A stretch of 33,891 nucleotides of DNA from Candidatus Gastranaerophilales bacterium. GTDB lineage: Bacteria > Cyanobacteriota > Vampirovibrionia > Gastranaerophilales > Gastranaerophilaceae. The DNA lies in assembly GCA_905236505.1 (NCBI GenBank), contig CAJOPY010000178.1, forward strand, positions 1 through 33,891, written 5' to 3'. The notes beneath the pieces are model-generated. The model was not told the origin of the DNA and ran no database searches. It was given only the letters and a program-made list of their open reading frames with translations. The position numbers and the translations under genes were made by a program. This document shows positions 19,898-28,914 of this stretch, piece after piece (positions within the stretch are counted from its first letter, which is position 1; every line of letters starts with the position of its first letter).

Positions 19898-20446
19898 ATG
19901 AAAAATATTTTCGGAAAATTTAATATCATTGATATTATTATAATCTTAGGAGTGATTGTTGCACTTCTTGTAGGGTTTGCTACAATGAAACATTTTAGGC
20001 AAACTGCTGATAAACAAATTGAAGCAACATCTCCTGTTACATTTCAGGTGTTTCTGAGAGGAGTTACTATTACAGGTCAGGAGTTTCCTATAAAAAATAA
20101 TGATACAACCTTTATAACAATAAGAAATGTACCTTATACGGAACTTTTTGTTACAGATGTAAAATCTTCACCAAGACAAACAGCAATATCATCATTAAAA
20201 AGTGAACAACAGTATATTCTCGTTAATGACCCCGCTCAACCATCTGTTTATGATGCTGTTGTAACTATCTCGGACAAGGCAAAAATAACAAAAGACGGTG
20301 CCGTTGTCGGAGGAAATAAGTTAAAAATGGGACTTCCTGTTACTCTTGAAGGCGAAAATTATAAATTTAACGGAACAATATCTGACGTTCGTGTTACTTC
20401 TGATATTGATATTAAAGATGCCGGTGAAAATAAAGAAGTCGGTTAG
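19898..20446 (+). CDS. DUF4330 family membrane-anchored protein
   Basis: N-terminal FGKFNIIDIIIILGVIVALLVGFATM; VTFQVFLRGV pattern as in cyanobacterial DUF4330 proteins. Confidence 0.75.
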   Translation: MKNIFGKFNIIDIIIILGVIVALLVGFATMKHFRQTADKQIEATSPVTFQVFLRGVTITGQEFPIKNNDTTFITIRNVPYTELFVTDVKSSPRQTAISSLKSEQQYILVNDPAQPSVYDAVVTISDKAKITKDGAVVGGNKLKMGLPVTLEGENYKFNGTISDVRVTSDIDIKDAGENKEVG

Positions 20447-20457
20447 TTTAAATAGAT

Positions 20458-21747
20458 ATGTTTATAAACAAAGTATTAAATAAAATTCAAACCATTTTGC
20501 AGCCTGTCTATAACAGCAGCTTTGTGCTGCAAAAAATTGACCTTCTTATCGGTTTGAATATTTTTTTAGTAATATTTAGTTCAACTTGTGCACCATCAGA
20601 CAGCATAGGATATTTTGCTATTTTTGCTATAATTCTTACTTTTATAAAAACTATGACCAAAACCGGCGAAATATTCAAACCAAACTTATCAGAAGTATTT
20701 CTTATTATATATTTTATTTTTGTGATAATTAGCTTAGCCGGTTCATCTTTATTTATATTAAGTTTTAAAGGATTTCTCAAAACAGCTACTTATTTAGGCT
20801 TCTATATATCTGTAGTCAATTATCTAAAAGACAATAAAGACAAAATAAAATACCTGTTTTTGGCTTTTGCGTTGTGCGCATGCTATGAAACTTTTTTTGC
20901 TTTCTTACAGCATTTTGGAGCTGTTGAAGAAATATCCGGCTGGCAAGATATGTCACATTTAAACCCCGAAGAAGTTATGACAAGAGTTTACGGTACGCTT
21001 AAACCATATAATCCGAATTTATTTGGAGGATATATGCTTAGCATTATACCGGCTTTTATATCCGTCGCGAATTTTAGTAAAAAATCATTTATTTTTTCAA
21101 TTATATGCGGGCTTTTGTCCTGTTTTGCTTTAATTTTTACAGGATGCAGAGGTGCATATATCGGAATGTTTTTTGTAATTATAATTTTATTCGGAATAAT
21201 ATTTAAACTACTAAAGCAAAAATACAGAAAGATATTCTCATTCATATCCTGTACAATATTTTTTATTTTATCTTTGATTATAATTTCTGTATCTTCGCTA
21301 AGAGCCAGAATTTTTTCAATATTTGCAATGCGCAGCGACAGTTCTAATTCGTTTAGGTTTAATGTTTACAACTCTTGTATAAACATGTTTAAGGATAACT
21401 GGCTTATTGGAATTGGCTGCGGAAATCAAAATTTCAGAGAAATCTACGGACTATATATGAGAACAGGTTTTGATGCATTAAGTGCCTATAACATATATTT
21501 AGAAATTGCTTGCGAAAGCGGAATTTTTGCACTAATAGCCTTCTGTTTATACTTAATAAATTGTGTATTATCCGGTATAAAATTTATTTTACAAAACAAA
21601 AAATCAACAGAAACTTTTTTTGTGCTTTCCGCTCTGTTATCCGTTTTAGGAATATTGTTTCACGGAATAGTAGACACAGTATTTTTCCGTCCGCAAATTC
21701 AATTTACATTTTGGATTATGATGGGAATTTTAAGAGTAATTGTTTAA
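20458..21747 (+). CDS. O-antigen ligase family (Wzy_C/IctB-like) membrane protein
   Basis: Multi-TM; TGCRGAYIGMFF and WLIGIGCGNQNFREIYGLYM...SAYNIYLEIACESGIFALIAF motifs. Confidence 0.85.
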   Translation: MFINKVLNKIQTILQPVYNSSFVLQKIDLLIGLNIFLVIFSSTCAPSDSIGYFAIFAIILTFIKTMTKTGEIFKPNLSEVFLIIYFIFVIISLAGSSLFILSFKGFLKTATYLGFYISVVNYLKDNKDKIKYLFLAFALCACYETFFAFLQHFGAVEEISGWQDMSHLNPEEVMTRVYGTLKPYNPNLFGGYMLSIIPAFISVANFSKKSFIFSIICGLLSCFALIFTGCRGAYIGMFFVIIILFGIIFKLLKQKYRKIFSFISCTIFFILSLIIISVSSLRARIFSIFAMRSDSSNSFRFNVYNSCINMFKDNWLIGIGCGNQNFREIYGLYMRTGFDALSAYNIYLEIACESGIFALIAFCLYLINCVLSGIKFILQNKKSTETFFVLSALLSVLGILFHGIVDTVFFRPQIQFTFWIMMGILRVIV

Positions 21748-22595
21748 TATCCCTGTTTTTCAGAAATTGTTCCGAGTAAATACGCATTAACATGCACCCA
21801 ATAAATTCCGGCTATGTAATTAAATATTATTGCTAAAAATCCTGATATTATATCGTTAATACCATGCGTTGAAAAAGTATACCAAATATCACAAGTATTC
21901 CATATACTAAGACCCAGCATAAATGTTACCGTTTTTATTATTATTGAATATACAACCGAATATAGTAAAAATAATACAGTATTTTTTACGTATCTTACAA
22001 AATTTTCTCCAATTACGCGTGATGCCTCAAACACATTCCAAACTGCAAAAACTGAATCCTTTTTTGCATAATTCCACAAAAGTGCCGGTATAAAAAAAGC
22101 GATTAAACAAACCAAAAATATATAAAAAAATGTCGTCTGTTGGGTTGTCCAACCCCAAAATTCTGATACCTTTGTTACATTTAATGATGAATATACAAAT
22201 ATCATTGAAACCGGAATATACATCAAAATTGTTGCCACAATAGACGCAATTCCCCTCCATACAAATTTCCAAATATTAATTTCCGGAAATTCTATTATAT
22301 CCTTAAAATCTATTTTTTTATTATAAATATTTGCAGATAAAATATCCGTTTTTCGCTCTGTGATATTATCCGTTAAATACCAAAAATAGCCTGTTAAATT
22401 TAAGTGAGGAACAGATATAAGTATAATCAAAAACAAACTTAAAAAATGACAAGTTAAATCGCTAAAGTCATTAAAATTCATTAAAAATACTAATACTATT
22501 GCTAAACATATGAATATCAAACCAATTTTAACTAAATACATAAAATGATATTTGAAATTATTATTCTCAAATACCCACATTAAAGGTTTTAACAT
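21744..22595 (-). CDS. Hypothetical polytopic membrane protein
   Basis: ORF track, several hydrophobic segments; no confident family. Confidence 0.7.
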   Translation of the reverse strand: MLKPLMWVFENNNFKYHFMYLVKIGLIFICLAIVLVFLMNFNDFSDLTCHFLSLFLIILISVPHLNLTGYFWYLTDNITERKTDILSANIYNKKIDFKDIIEFPEINIWKFVWRGIASIVATILMYIPVSMIFVYSSLNVTKVSEFWGWTTQQTTFFYIFLVCLIAFFIPALLWNYAKKDSVFAVWNVFEASRVIGENFVRYVKNTVLFLLYSVVYSIIIKTVTFMLGLSIWNTCDIWYTFSTHGINDIISGFLAIIFNYIAGIYWVHVNAYLLGTISEKQGY

Positions 22596-22612
22596 AAATC
22601 TTTTTCCTTAAT

Positions 22613-22990
22613 TTAATGTGACAACGATATGCTCGTTACACCTGCATTTCTTGCACTGTCCATAAGCTTTACAACCGCTCCGTGTTCGGCATTATCATCA
22701 ACCTGTATCAATAATCCGTCCGGAAAATCTTTTGAATGTTCGGATACTACCTTTTCCAAATCATTAACTGATATCTCATTTTCGTCAAATATATATTTAT
22801 TATCATCAGTAACAGTAAAGTTCATTATTTTACTATCTTTTACTATATCCTCTTGATTAACAATCTCAGGTACTGCCAAATTTAAACCTTGCTGATCCAA
22901 CATAGGAGCTATAACCATCATTATAATTAGAAGAACCAAGAATATATCTGTTAACGGTGTTATATTTATCTCATTAAAGCTGTCACGCAT
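22613..22990 (-). CDS. exbD: ExbD/TolR-type biopolymer transport protein (second copy)
   Basis: FNEINITPLTDIFLVLLIIMMVIAPML, DDNAEHGAVVKLMDSARNAG. Confidence 0.9.
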   Translation of the reverse strand: MRDSFNEINITPLTDIFLVLLIIMMVIAPMLDQQGLNLAVPEIVNQEDIVKDSKIMNFTVTDDNKYIFDENEISVNDLEKVVSEHSKDFPDGLLIQVDDNAEHGAVVKLMDSARNAGVTSISLSH

Positions 22991-23002
22991 ATCTATATCT
23001 CC

Positions 23003-23530
23003 CTACTCGCTCCAATCCTCATAACCGTCCTGCGGCAAAGCCCTTGTTGCGCCTTCTAAGGTATTTTGACTCTCAACGCCTGAAGAATTTGATTCATCAG
23101 CTTGCTGAAGTTCCCTTTGTTCTTTCTTATTTAAAGGCTCACCGGCTACTATAAGCTTTTTATAATGTGCATCTTGCGCCGCGTCCATTATATCCAATAT
23201 TACAGAACTCTTTACCTTCTCATCAGCTTTAACAACTACTTCAGCATTATCATTTTCACCTTTTAACTTTTCTAATTCTGAAGATAAAGATGCTAAAGAA
23301 GTTTTAACACCTTCTATATAAATAGTACCGTCTTTTGTCACAGAAACTGTTATTTTCCCTTGTTCTATTGCAGTACCGCTGTTTACTTCCGGTATGGATA
23401 TAGAATTATCTACTGACTGAAACGTAGGCGCTACAACCATCATTATAATTAAGAGCACCAAAAATATATCCGTCAGCGGTGTTATATTTATTTCCGTAAA
23501 TAAAGCTTTTTTACCTGATTTTATAGCCAT
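23003..23530 (-). CDS. exbD: ExbD/TolR-type biopolymer transport protein (first copy)
   Basis: FTEINITPLTDIFLVLLIIMMVVAPTF; VVVKADEKVKSSVILDIMDAAQDAH; extra acidic/Gln-rich C-terminal tail. Confidence 0.9.
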   Translation of the reverse strand: MAIKSGKKALFTEINITPLTDIFLVLLIIMMVVAPTFQSVDNSISIPEVNSGTAIEQGKITVSVTKDGTIYIEGVKTSLASLSSELEKLKGENDNAEVVVKADEKVKSSVILDIMDAAQDAHYKKLIVAGEPLNKKEQRELQQADESNSSGVESQNTLEGATRALPQDGYEDWSE

Positions 23531-23542
23531 ATGTGTTCCAAA

Positions 23543-23580
23543 TCCTCCCTCTCTTTCTATAAAGAGAGCTGGGGTGAGGC
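23543..23580 (-). repeat. Palindromic intergenic repeat of the CCTCACCCC...CTCTC...GAGAG type
   Basis: Minus strand GCCTCACCCCAGCTCTCTTTATAGAAAGAGAGGGAGGATT; CTCTCTTT-CTAT-AAAGAGAG perfect palindrome. Confidence 0.55.
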
Positions 23581-23603
23581 ATCAACCAACACCCAAAATA
23601 AAA

Positions 23604-24254
23604 TTATAATGCTACTGTTGAAGAAGCTGAATTAACTTTTATATCCTCTTCCGAATCAACAAAACTTAAGAATAAAAGTTTGATTAATTGGAAATCATCT
23701 TCAAATCTTTTAACGGTTGATTGGAATGTGTTATAGCAAACAACAGCAATAATAGCAACTCCTAAACCAAATGCTGTTGCAATTAATGCCGAACCTATTC
23801 CCATTGCAACCGCTGCTGATTGATTACCTTGTGATGCCAAATCTTGAAAAGTATACAAAATTCTTACTACTGTTCCAAACAAACCTAAAAACGGAGCTAC
23901 ACCGCCTATTGTACCGAGTATCGTTAATCTGTGTTCCAATTTTCTTGTTGCAAGTGCTGATGCTATATCAAATGAACGAGAAAAACCTTTCTTCTGTTCG
24001 GATAAAATTCTAACAGCTTCTTCCGTTACATCACCAATTATACCACCGCATTGATTTGCCAAATTTTGTGCACCTATAAGGTTGTTTTTCTGCAACTCTT
24101 TCTGTAATCTTGGTATAAACTCGATTACATTTCTCTTGTTTTCTTTATAGAATGCTGCTCTGTCTATAGCTACCATAACAGTAAGTATTGAACAGATTAA
24201 AATCGGTAAAAGTACCGGCCAATCTAATTTAATTGAATGTAATAATAAATCCAT
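23604..24254 (-). CDS. exbB: MotA/TolQ/ExbB proton channel family protein
   Basis: LEHRLTILGTIGGVAPFLGLFGTVVRILYTFQ and ALIATAFGLGVAIIAVVCYNTF. Confidence 0.92.
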   Translation of the reverse strand: MDLLLHSIKLDWPVLLPILICSILTVMVAIDRAAFYKENKRNVIEFIPRLQKELQKNNLIGAQNLANQCGGIIGDVTEEAVRILSEQKKGFSRSFDIASALATRKLEHRLTILGTIGGVAPFLGLFGTVVRILYTFQDLASQGNQSAAVAMGIGSALIATAFGLGVAIIAVVCYNTFQSTVKRFEDDFQLIKLLFLSFVDSEEDIKVNSASSTVAL

Positions 24255-24292
24255 AATTTTATTCCCCTTTACTCTTTTATTTATTCTTAAAC

Positions 24293-25489
24293 TTAATACC
24301 TTGTTGCATTAAATACGTTATAGTCAAACGTAAACTGAATATCTATGCTCTGCCCCTTAAAATCTGCAGGTAACGGTCTAAACGGAGCAGTTAACTCTAC
24401 AGCTTTTAATGCTGCCTGATCTGCTGAAGGCAAACCGGAAGATTTATTGACTCTGCACGATAACAAACGTCCGTCTTTTGCAATCTTGAACAAAAGAACA
24501 ACTCTCTTAGATTCGTTTCCTTTTGGAGGATCCCAATTCATTTTTATTCTTCTTTGAAGCTCTCTCATATATGGACCAAAATCCGGTTCACGAAGCGCAT
24601 CAATACCGGGTGCACCTCCTCCGCCGCCGGGATTACCTATATTACCGGTACCGCCTCCACCGCCTGTTCTTCCTAACGAACTACCTCCGGATGATTTTCC
24701 GGGAGATAATGACGGAACCGGAGCGCCTGTTCTTGAACCTGCTGAAGAACCTCCTGATACACCGCCTTTCCCTGTTCCTACAGGAGCTGATGTTCCACCA
24801 ACCGGACCTGTTGCAAGTGTCTTACCCGGAACGGCACCTTTTGGAGCCGGAACATTAAAAGGAGTACTCGGTTTTACCGCCGGTGTAGGTGATGAAACCG
24901 GAGCTGAAGAGGGTCTTGCTGTCGGCGGAGCCGGTTTTGCAGGTGATGGCTTATTTGATGCTTGTTGCTGCACCGGCTGTTTTACAGGTGTTTTTGCTTG
25001 TTGCGGCTGAGCTTTTGACTGAGTTTTTTGAACCTTTTGTTGAGCTGCTTGCTGTTGTTTCTTTATTAATTTGTTTGCACTGTTAGCTGCAGCAGAAGGT
25101 TTTGTTGTTTTTTTCGGCGCCGGTGAAGGCATTGAAACTTTTCTTTTGGGATCATTTATACCGCCGCTCCTTGAATTTATATCTGCACGATTTCTTGTTT
25201 TCATGTTTCTCGGCATTGCTTCTTTATCAACAAGAACAAATTCAATATCTTTTTTTAGCTTCGGCTCCGGTTTATTAAAAATAAACCATTTTATACCCAA
25301 AAAAGGTAAGATAACAGATATAAGCCATATCAGCAAGACAACAGCAGGATGTAATGCAGTAGATATTGCAAACGATTTTTCTATAGGAATTGCTTCCGGC
25401 TTACTTGTTACAATAGAAGGAAGTTCGTACCTTTTAGAATTTTCCTCTTCTTCTTCATATAAAAAACTTTTTCTGCTTATTAACGACAC
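24293..25489 (-). CDS. TonB/TolA-like energy transducer with Pro/Gln/Gly-rich spacer
   Basis: Single N-terminal TM, long PQAKTP.../GGSSAGS.../TGGGGGTGN spacer, TonB-like C-terminus YMRELQRRIKMNWDPPKGNESKRVVLLFKIAKDGRLLSCRVNKSSG. Confidence 0.88.
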   Translation of the reverse strand: MSLISRKSFLYEEEEENSKRYELPSIVTSKPEAIPIEKSFAISTALHPAVVLLIWLISVILPFLGIKWFIFNKPEPKLKKDIEFVLVDKEAMPRNMKTRNRADINSRSGGINDPKRKVSMPSPAPKKTTKPSAAANSANKLIKKQQQAAQQKVQKTQSKAQPQQAKTPVKQPVQQQASNKPSPAKPAPPTARPSSAPVSSPTPAVKPSTPFNVPAPKGAVPGKTLATGPVGGTSAPVGTGKGGVSGGSSAGSRTGAPVPSLSPGKSSGGSSLGRTGGGGGTGNIGNPGGGGGAPGIDALREPDFGPYMRELQRRIKMNWDPPKGNESKRVVLLFKIAKDGRLLSCRVNKSSGLPSADQAALKAVELTAPFRPLPADFKGQSIDIQFTFDYNVFNATRY

Positions 25490-25559
25490 AATAATATCTC
25501 TCTTTTATCTACCATCTCCAGAATAATTATCTCTCAAACAAAATAAATTATCCTACATG

Positions 25560-26366
25560 CTAATTTTCATAACTATAATTTGAAACAGATGCCGTAATCG
25601 GCTGGGTCAAAGTTAGTTCTATTGCGGAATTAGCAGGAATTTCCACGTCATTTCCTTTATCTATAACAGATTTAACAAGACCGCCTCCTGCACCCACAGC
25701 TGTACCGAGCGCTACACCTCTTCCCAATTTATCACCACTTGCCAATGCCCCGAATACAAGACCTGAAAGAGCTCCGGCTGCACTTCCCGCAGCTAAGTCT
25801 TTTGCATATTCTTTTGTTACGTCCATCTTTGTTCCGCCTACCAATACCCCTGAGCCGTCATCTGTTTTTATTACGGCTGAAATCGGAATTTGTGAACCAA
25901 ATGGCGTTGTTATTTGATTAAAACGAACGCATAATTTTCCGTTAATACTTCCGTGTTTAGCCGAAGATGCTTCTACTACAGTACCTATAACGGAACTTCC
26001 CGCAGGAGCTATCAATTTATTATTATAATAAAAATCATTTCCTAACGACAAATAAATAGGCTGGCCTACAGCTGCCGTTTGTGATGATAAGGGAGATGTT
26101 AAGTTTGCACTAAATATTTCACCTGCCGGAACAGTTATAACACTTCCTTTTAAAGGACCGTTATTATACGTAACCGGTGTGTTTGCGTTATATGCATTTT
26201 GTGCATTTTGCGCATACGAATTTGGTGCAAAATTATAATTTGATCCTGCATAAGCAGTATTCCAACCCACTAATGAAATTAAACTTAAAACCGCTATGAG
26301 TTTTCTGCTTTTTAACATAACTTTCTCCTCTTTTAATATTTTATAAGCCATATTTACATTTGTCAA
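25560..26366 (-). CDS. Exported protein with TrbI/VirB10-like beta domain and glycine-zipper segment
   Basis: Signal peptide KLIAVLSLISLVGWNTAYA; VPAGEIFSANLTSPLSS...IAPAGSSVIGTVVEASSAKHGSINGKLCVRFNQITTPFGSQIPISAVI; AAGSAAGALSGLVFGALASGDKLGRGVALGTAVGAGGG. The likely start is the internal MLKSRKL. Confidence 0.6.
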   Translation of the reverse strand: MTNVNMAYKILKEEKVMLKSRKLIAVLSLISLVGWNTAYAGSNYNFAPNSYAQNAQNAYNANTPVTYNNGPLKGSVITVPAGEIFSANLTSPLSSQTAAVGQPIYLSLGNDFYYNNKLIAPAGSSVIGTVVEASSAKHGSINGKLCVRFNQITTPFGSQIPISAVIKTDDGSGVLVGGTKMDVTKEYAKDLAAGSAAGALSGLVFGALASGDKLGRGVALGTAVGAGGGLVKSVIDKGNDVEIPANSAIELTLTQPITASVSNYSYEN

Positions 26367-26428
26367 TTTTGTAACCGTATCTTTACTTTCATAACGATTA
26401 CAAAATAATATTGTTCATTATTCACTAT

Positions 26429-27046
26429 TTAATTTATAACAACATGTGTAAGATGTATTGGCGCAACTAGTTGTATTATAAGATTCGCACCCGATGATAC
26501 AGTGATATGTTCACCCATTTTTCTTTTTTCTCCCGGAACGCATTGGGTAACGCTGTACGCTCTAAACATAACCCATCTTTGATAATGAGGAATCTTTATG
26601 TATTTTTCGGGAGCCGTTATACCGCCGCCTATTAAATTGTTGTTTGATGTATATATATACGATTTTATCGGAATTTCATATCCGTCAGGAAGATACATTT
26701 TATTGACAAAAACTTTCATAGAAGCATGTGTACCAACTATCGGTTCATTCTTTTTTTCTATATATCCTTTTAAAAGTGTTCCTTCCGGAATTATATTTTT
26801 GTTATATAAATATATATCTGAAGTGGTTTTAAAGCTTACCTCGTCACCTTCTTCACAATAAGCAGTAGAAAATTCCTGAAGAGAAATTACAGGTATATGA
26901 TACCCTGCAGGTATATCATACTCTTCATAATCGCGAAGCTTAATTTCTCCTGCTATACAGGTGTTAAATATAAACAATAATGATATTAATAAAGCCAAAA
27001 ATCTCATATAATAATTATAACTATCCTGTTCCAAAAGTAAAGTCAT
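26429..27046 (-). CDS. Exported protein, divergent paralog of 25560-26366
   Basis: Signal-like MRFLALLISLLFIFNTCIAGE; IPAGYHIPVISLQEFST...IIPEGTLLKGYIEKKNEPIVGTHASMKVFVNKMYLPDGYEIPIKSYIYTSNNNLIGGG parallels the neighbour. Confidence 0.6.
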   Translation of the reverse strand: MTLLLEQDSYNYYMRFLALLISLLFIFNTCIAGEIKLRDYEEYDIPAGYHIPVISLQEFSTAYCEEGDEVSFKTTSDIYLYNKNIIPEGTLLKGYIEKKNEPIVGTHASMKVFVNKMYLPDGYEIPIKSYIYTSNNNLIGGGITAPEKYIKIPHYQRWVMFRAYSVTQCVPGEKRKMGEHITVSSGANLIIQLVAPIHLTHVVIN

Positions 27047-27125
27047 TTGTTTAGCATCATTATTTTACAAGATTAATATTTTTATTTTATAATTTAGAAA
27101 GGTATATAGCACAATGAGGATAATT

Positions 27126-28856
27126 ATGTTAAAAGATTTTTTCTTAAATGAAGTGAATAATGCGATAAAAAAAGCTGTTTTATCAAATAAATTAGGACAA
27201 ATGACAGAATATGCAGATTTAAATCTTATAATTGAAAAACCAAAAAATACAGATTTCGGTGATTTTGCGGTAAATGTTTCATCACTTGCGCGCAACGCTA
27301 AAATTGCACCGCCTTTAATTGCAAACTCTATATTGGAATATCTAAACTCAGACAAATACACTGCATCAGTTACCGGCGGATTTATTAATTTTAAAGTCAG
27401 TGATTTGACACTTGCAGATACAATAAACGAGGTGTTAAGCTTAAAAAATAAATACGGAAGTTTTGAAAAATCAGGCGAATTAAAAAAAGAAAAGATTTTA
27501 CTTGAGTATGTATCTGCTAATCCTACCGGACCTTTTCATATAGGGCATGGCAGATGGGCAGCTATGGGAAGTGCTCTTGCTAACCTTCTTAAATTCTACG
27601 GTCACGAAGTTTATCAGGAATTTTACATAAATGATGCCGGAAGCCAAATTCAAAAACTCGGGAATTCTCTTAAAATAAGAATTCTTCAAGAGCTTGGAGA
27701 AAATATTGATTTTCCTTCCGATGAAATAGAACGCAAAAATTTCTATCCGGGAGATTATCTTATACCTGTTGCAAAAAAATTCTTAAAAGAACATGCTGAT
27801 ATTGATGTTCATAGTTGCGATATTCAAATTCTTTGCGATTTTGCAAAAAATGAAATGGAAAATTGTCAAAGAAAATTATTGGAAGGTTTCAGAGTTAATT
27901 TTGACAAATTTTATTCCGAACTTGATTTACATAAATCAGGCAAAGTTGAAGCCAGATATAAAGAACTTAAAGATAAAGGATTTTTGTATGAACAAGACGG
28001 AGCGATTTGGTTTAAATCAACTCAGTGGGGAGATGATCAAGACAGAGTTATAAAAAAAGCGGACGGTTCAAACACATATTTAACTGCAGATATCGCATAT
28101 CACGCAGACAAATTTGATCGCGGATTTGACAGACTTATTGACATATGGGGAGCTGATCATCACGGATATATTGCACGTGTAAAAGCTTCTTTGCAAGCTC
28201 TCGGATACAATCCGGATAATTTGGAAGTACTTCTCGGACAGCTTGTAAACCTTATAGTTGACGGAAATGAAGTCAGAATGGGGAAAAGAAAAAACATGGT
28301 AACATTAGACGACTTAATTGAAGAAGTCGGAGTTGACGCAACCAGATACTGGATGGAAATGAGAAATATTGATATGACTTTGGACTTTGATATAGAACTT
28401 GCAAAACGCTCAACAGATGAAAATCCGGTGTTTTATGTTCAATATGCTTATGCAAGAGTATGTTCTATATTAAGAAATGCTATATCCGAAAAACTTAATC
28501 CCGAAAACGGAGAAACTTCAAAAGCTCCTATGACAGAAAATGAATTTAACAATTTAATAAATAATTTTGACAAAAATATAATTCTAAAAACAACCGATTG
28601 TGCAAAAGCACTTATACTTAAACTGGAAGAATTTAAATCAGTGATTGCATTATCCGCAAAAAATCGCACCGTATACACGATTTGCAGATATGTTCAAGAA
28701 TTAGCTCAAGAGTTTCATTCGTTTTATAATTCTAATCGCGTAATATGCGATGATAAAGAGCTAATGAAATCACGTTTAGCACTTATGGTTGCAATAAAAA
28801 TTACTCTTAAAAACGCTTTGGATATTTTGGGAGTTTCCGCACCGGAAAGAATGTAA
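27126..28856 (+). CDS. argS: Arginyl-tRNA synthetase
   Basis: EYVSANPTGPFHIGHGRWAAMGSALANLLKFYGHEV; ADHHGYIARVKASLQALG; DALR-domain end. Start 27126 (MLKDFF) follows AATGAGGATAATT; the track start is 27114. Confidence 0.96.
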   Translation: MLKDFFLNEVNNAIKKAVLSNKLGQMTEYADLNLIIEKPKNTDFGDFAVNVSSLARNAKIAPPLIANSILEYLNSDKYTASVTGGFINFKVSDLTLADTINEVLSLKNKYGSFEKSGELKKEKILLEYVSANPTGPFHIGHGRWAAMGSALANLLKFYGHEVYQEFYINDAGSQIQKLGNSLKIRILQELGENIDFPSDEIERKNFYPGDYLIPVAKKFLKEHADIDVHSCDIQILCDFAKNEMENCQRKLLEGFRVNFDKFYSELDLHKSGKVEARYKELKDKGFLYEQDGAIWFKSTQWGDDQDRVIKKADGSNTYLTADIAYHADKFDRGFDRLIDIWGADHHGYIARVKASLQALGYNPDNLEVLLGQLVNLIVDGNEVRMGKRKNMVTLDDLIEEVGVDATRYWMEMRNIDMTLDFDIELAKRSTDENPVFYVQYAYARVCSILRNAISEKLNPENGETSKAPMTENEFNNLINNFDKNIILKTTDCAKALILKLEEFKSVIALSAKNRTVYTICRYVQELAQEFHSFYNSNRVICDDKELMKSRLALMVAIKITLKNALDILGVSAPERM

Positions 28857-28875
28857 TCAGTTTTTATAAAAAAAA

Positions 28876-28906
28876 GCGGCGAGGCAAATTGCCTCGCCGC
28901 TTTTTA
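28876..28906. terminator. Strong bidirectional rho-independent terminator between argS and thrS
   Basis: GCGGCGAGGC-AAATT-GCCTCGCCGC with A-run before and TTTTT after. Confidence 0.95.
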
Positions 28907-28914
28907 GTTTATTA

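Noticed and set aside
25071-25526. 151-aa plus ORF opposite the TonB-like gene
   Set aside because: Antisense to the TonB spacer and TM region; hydrophobic composition is the mirror of the coding strand.
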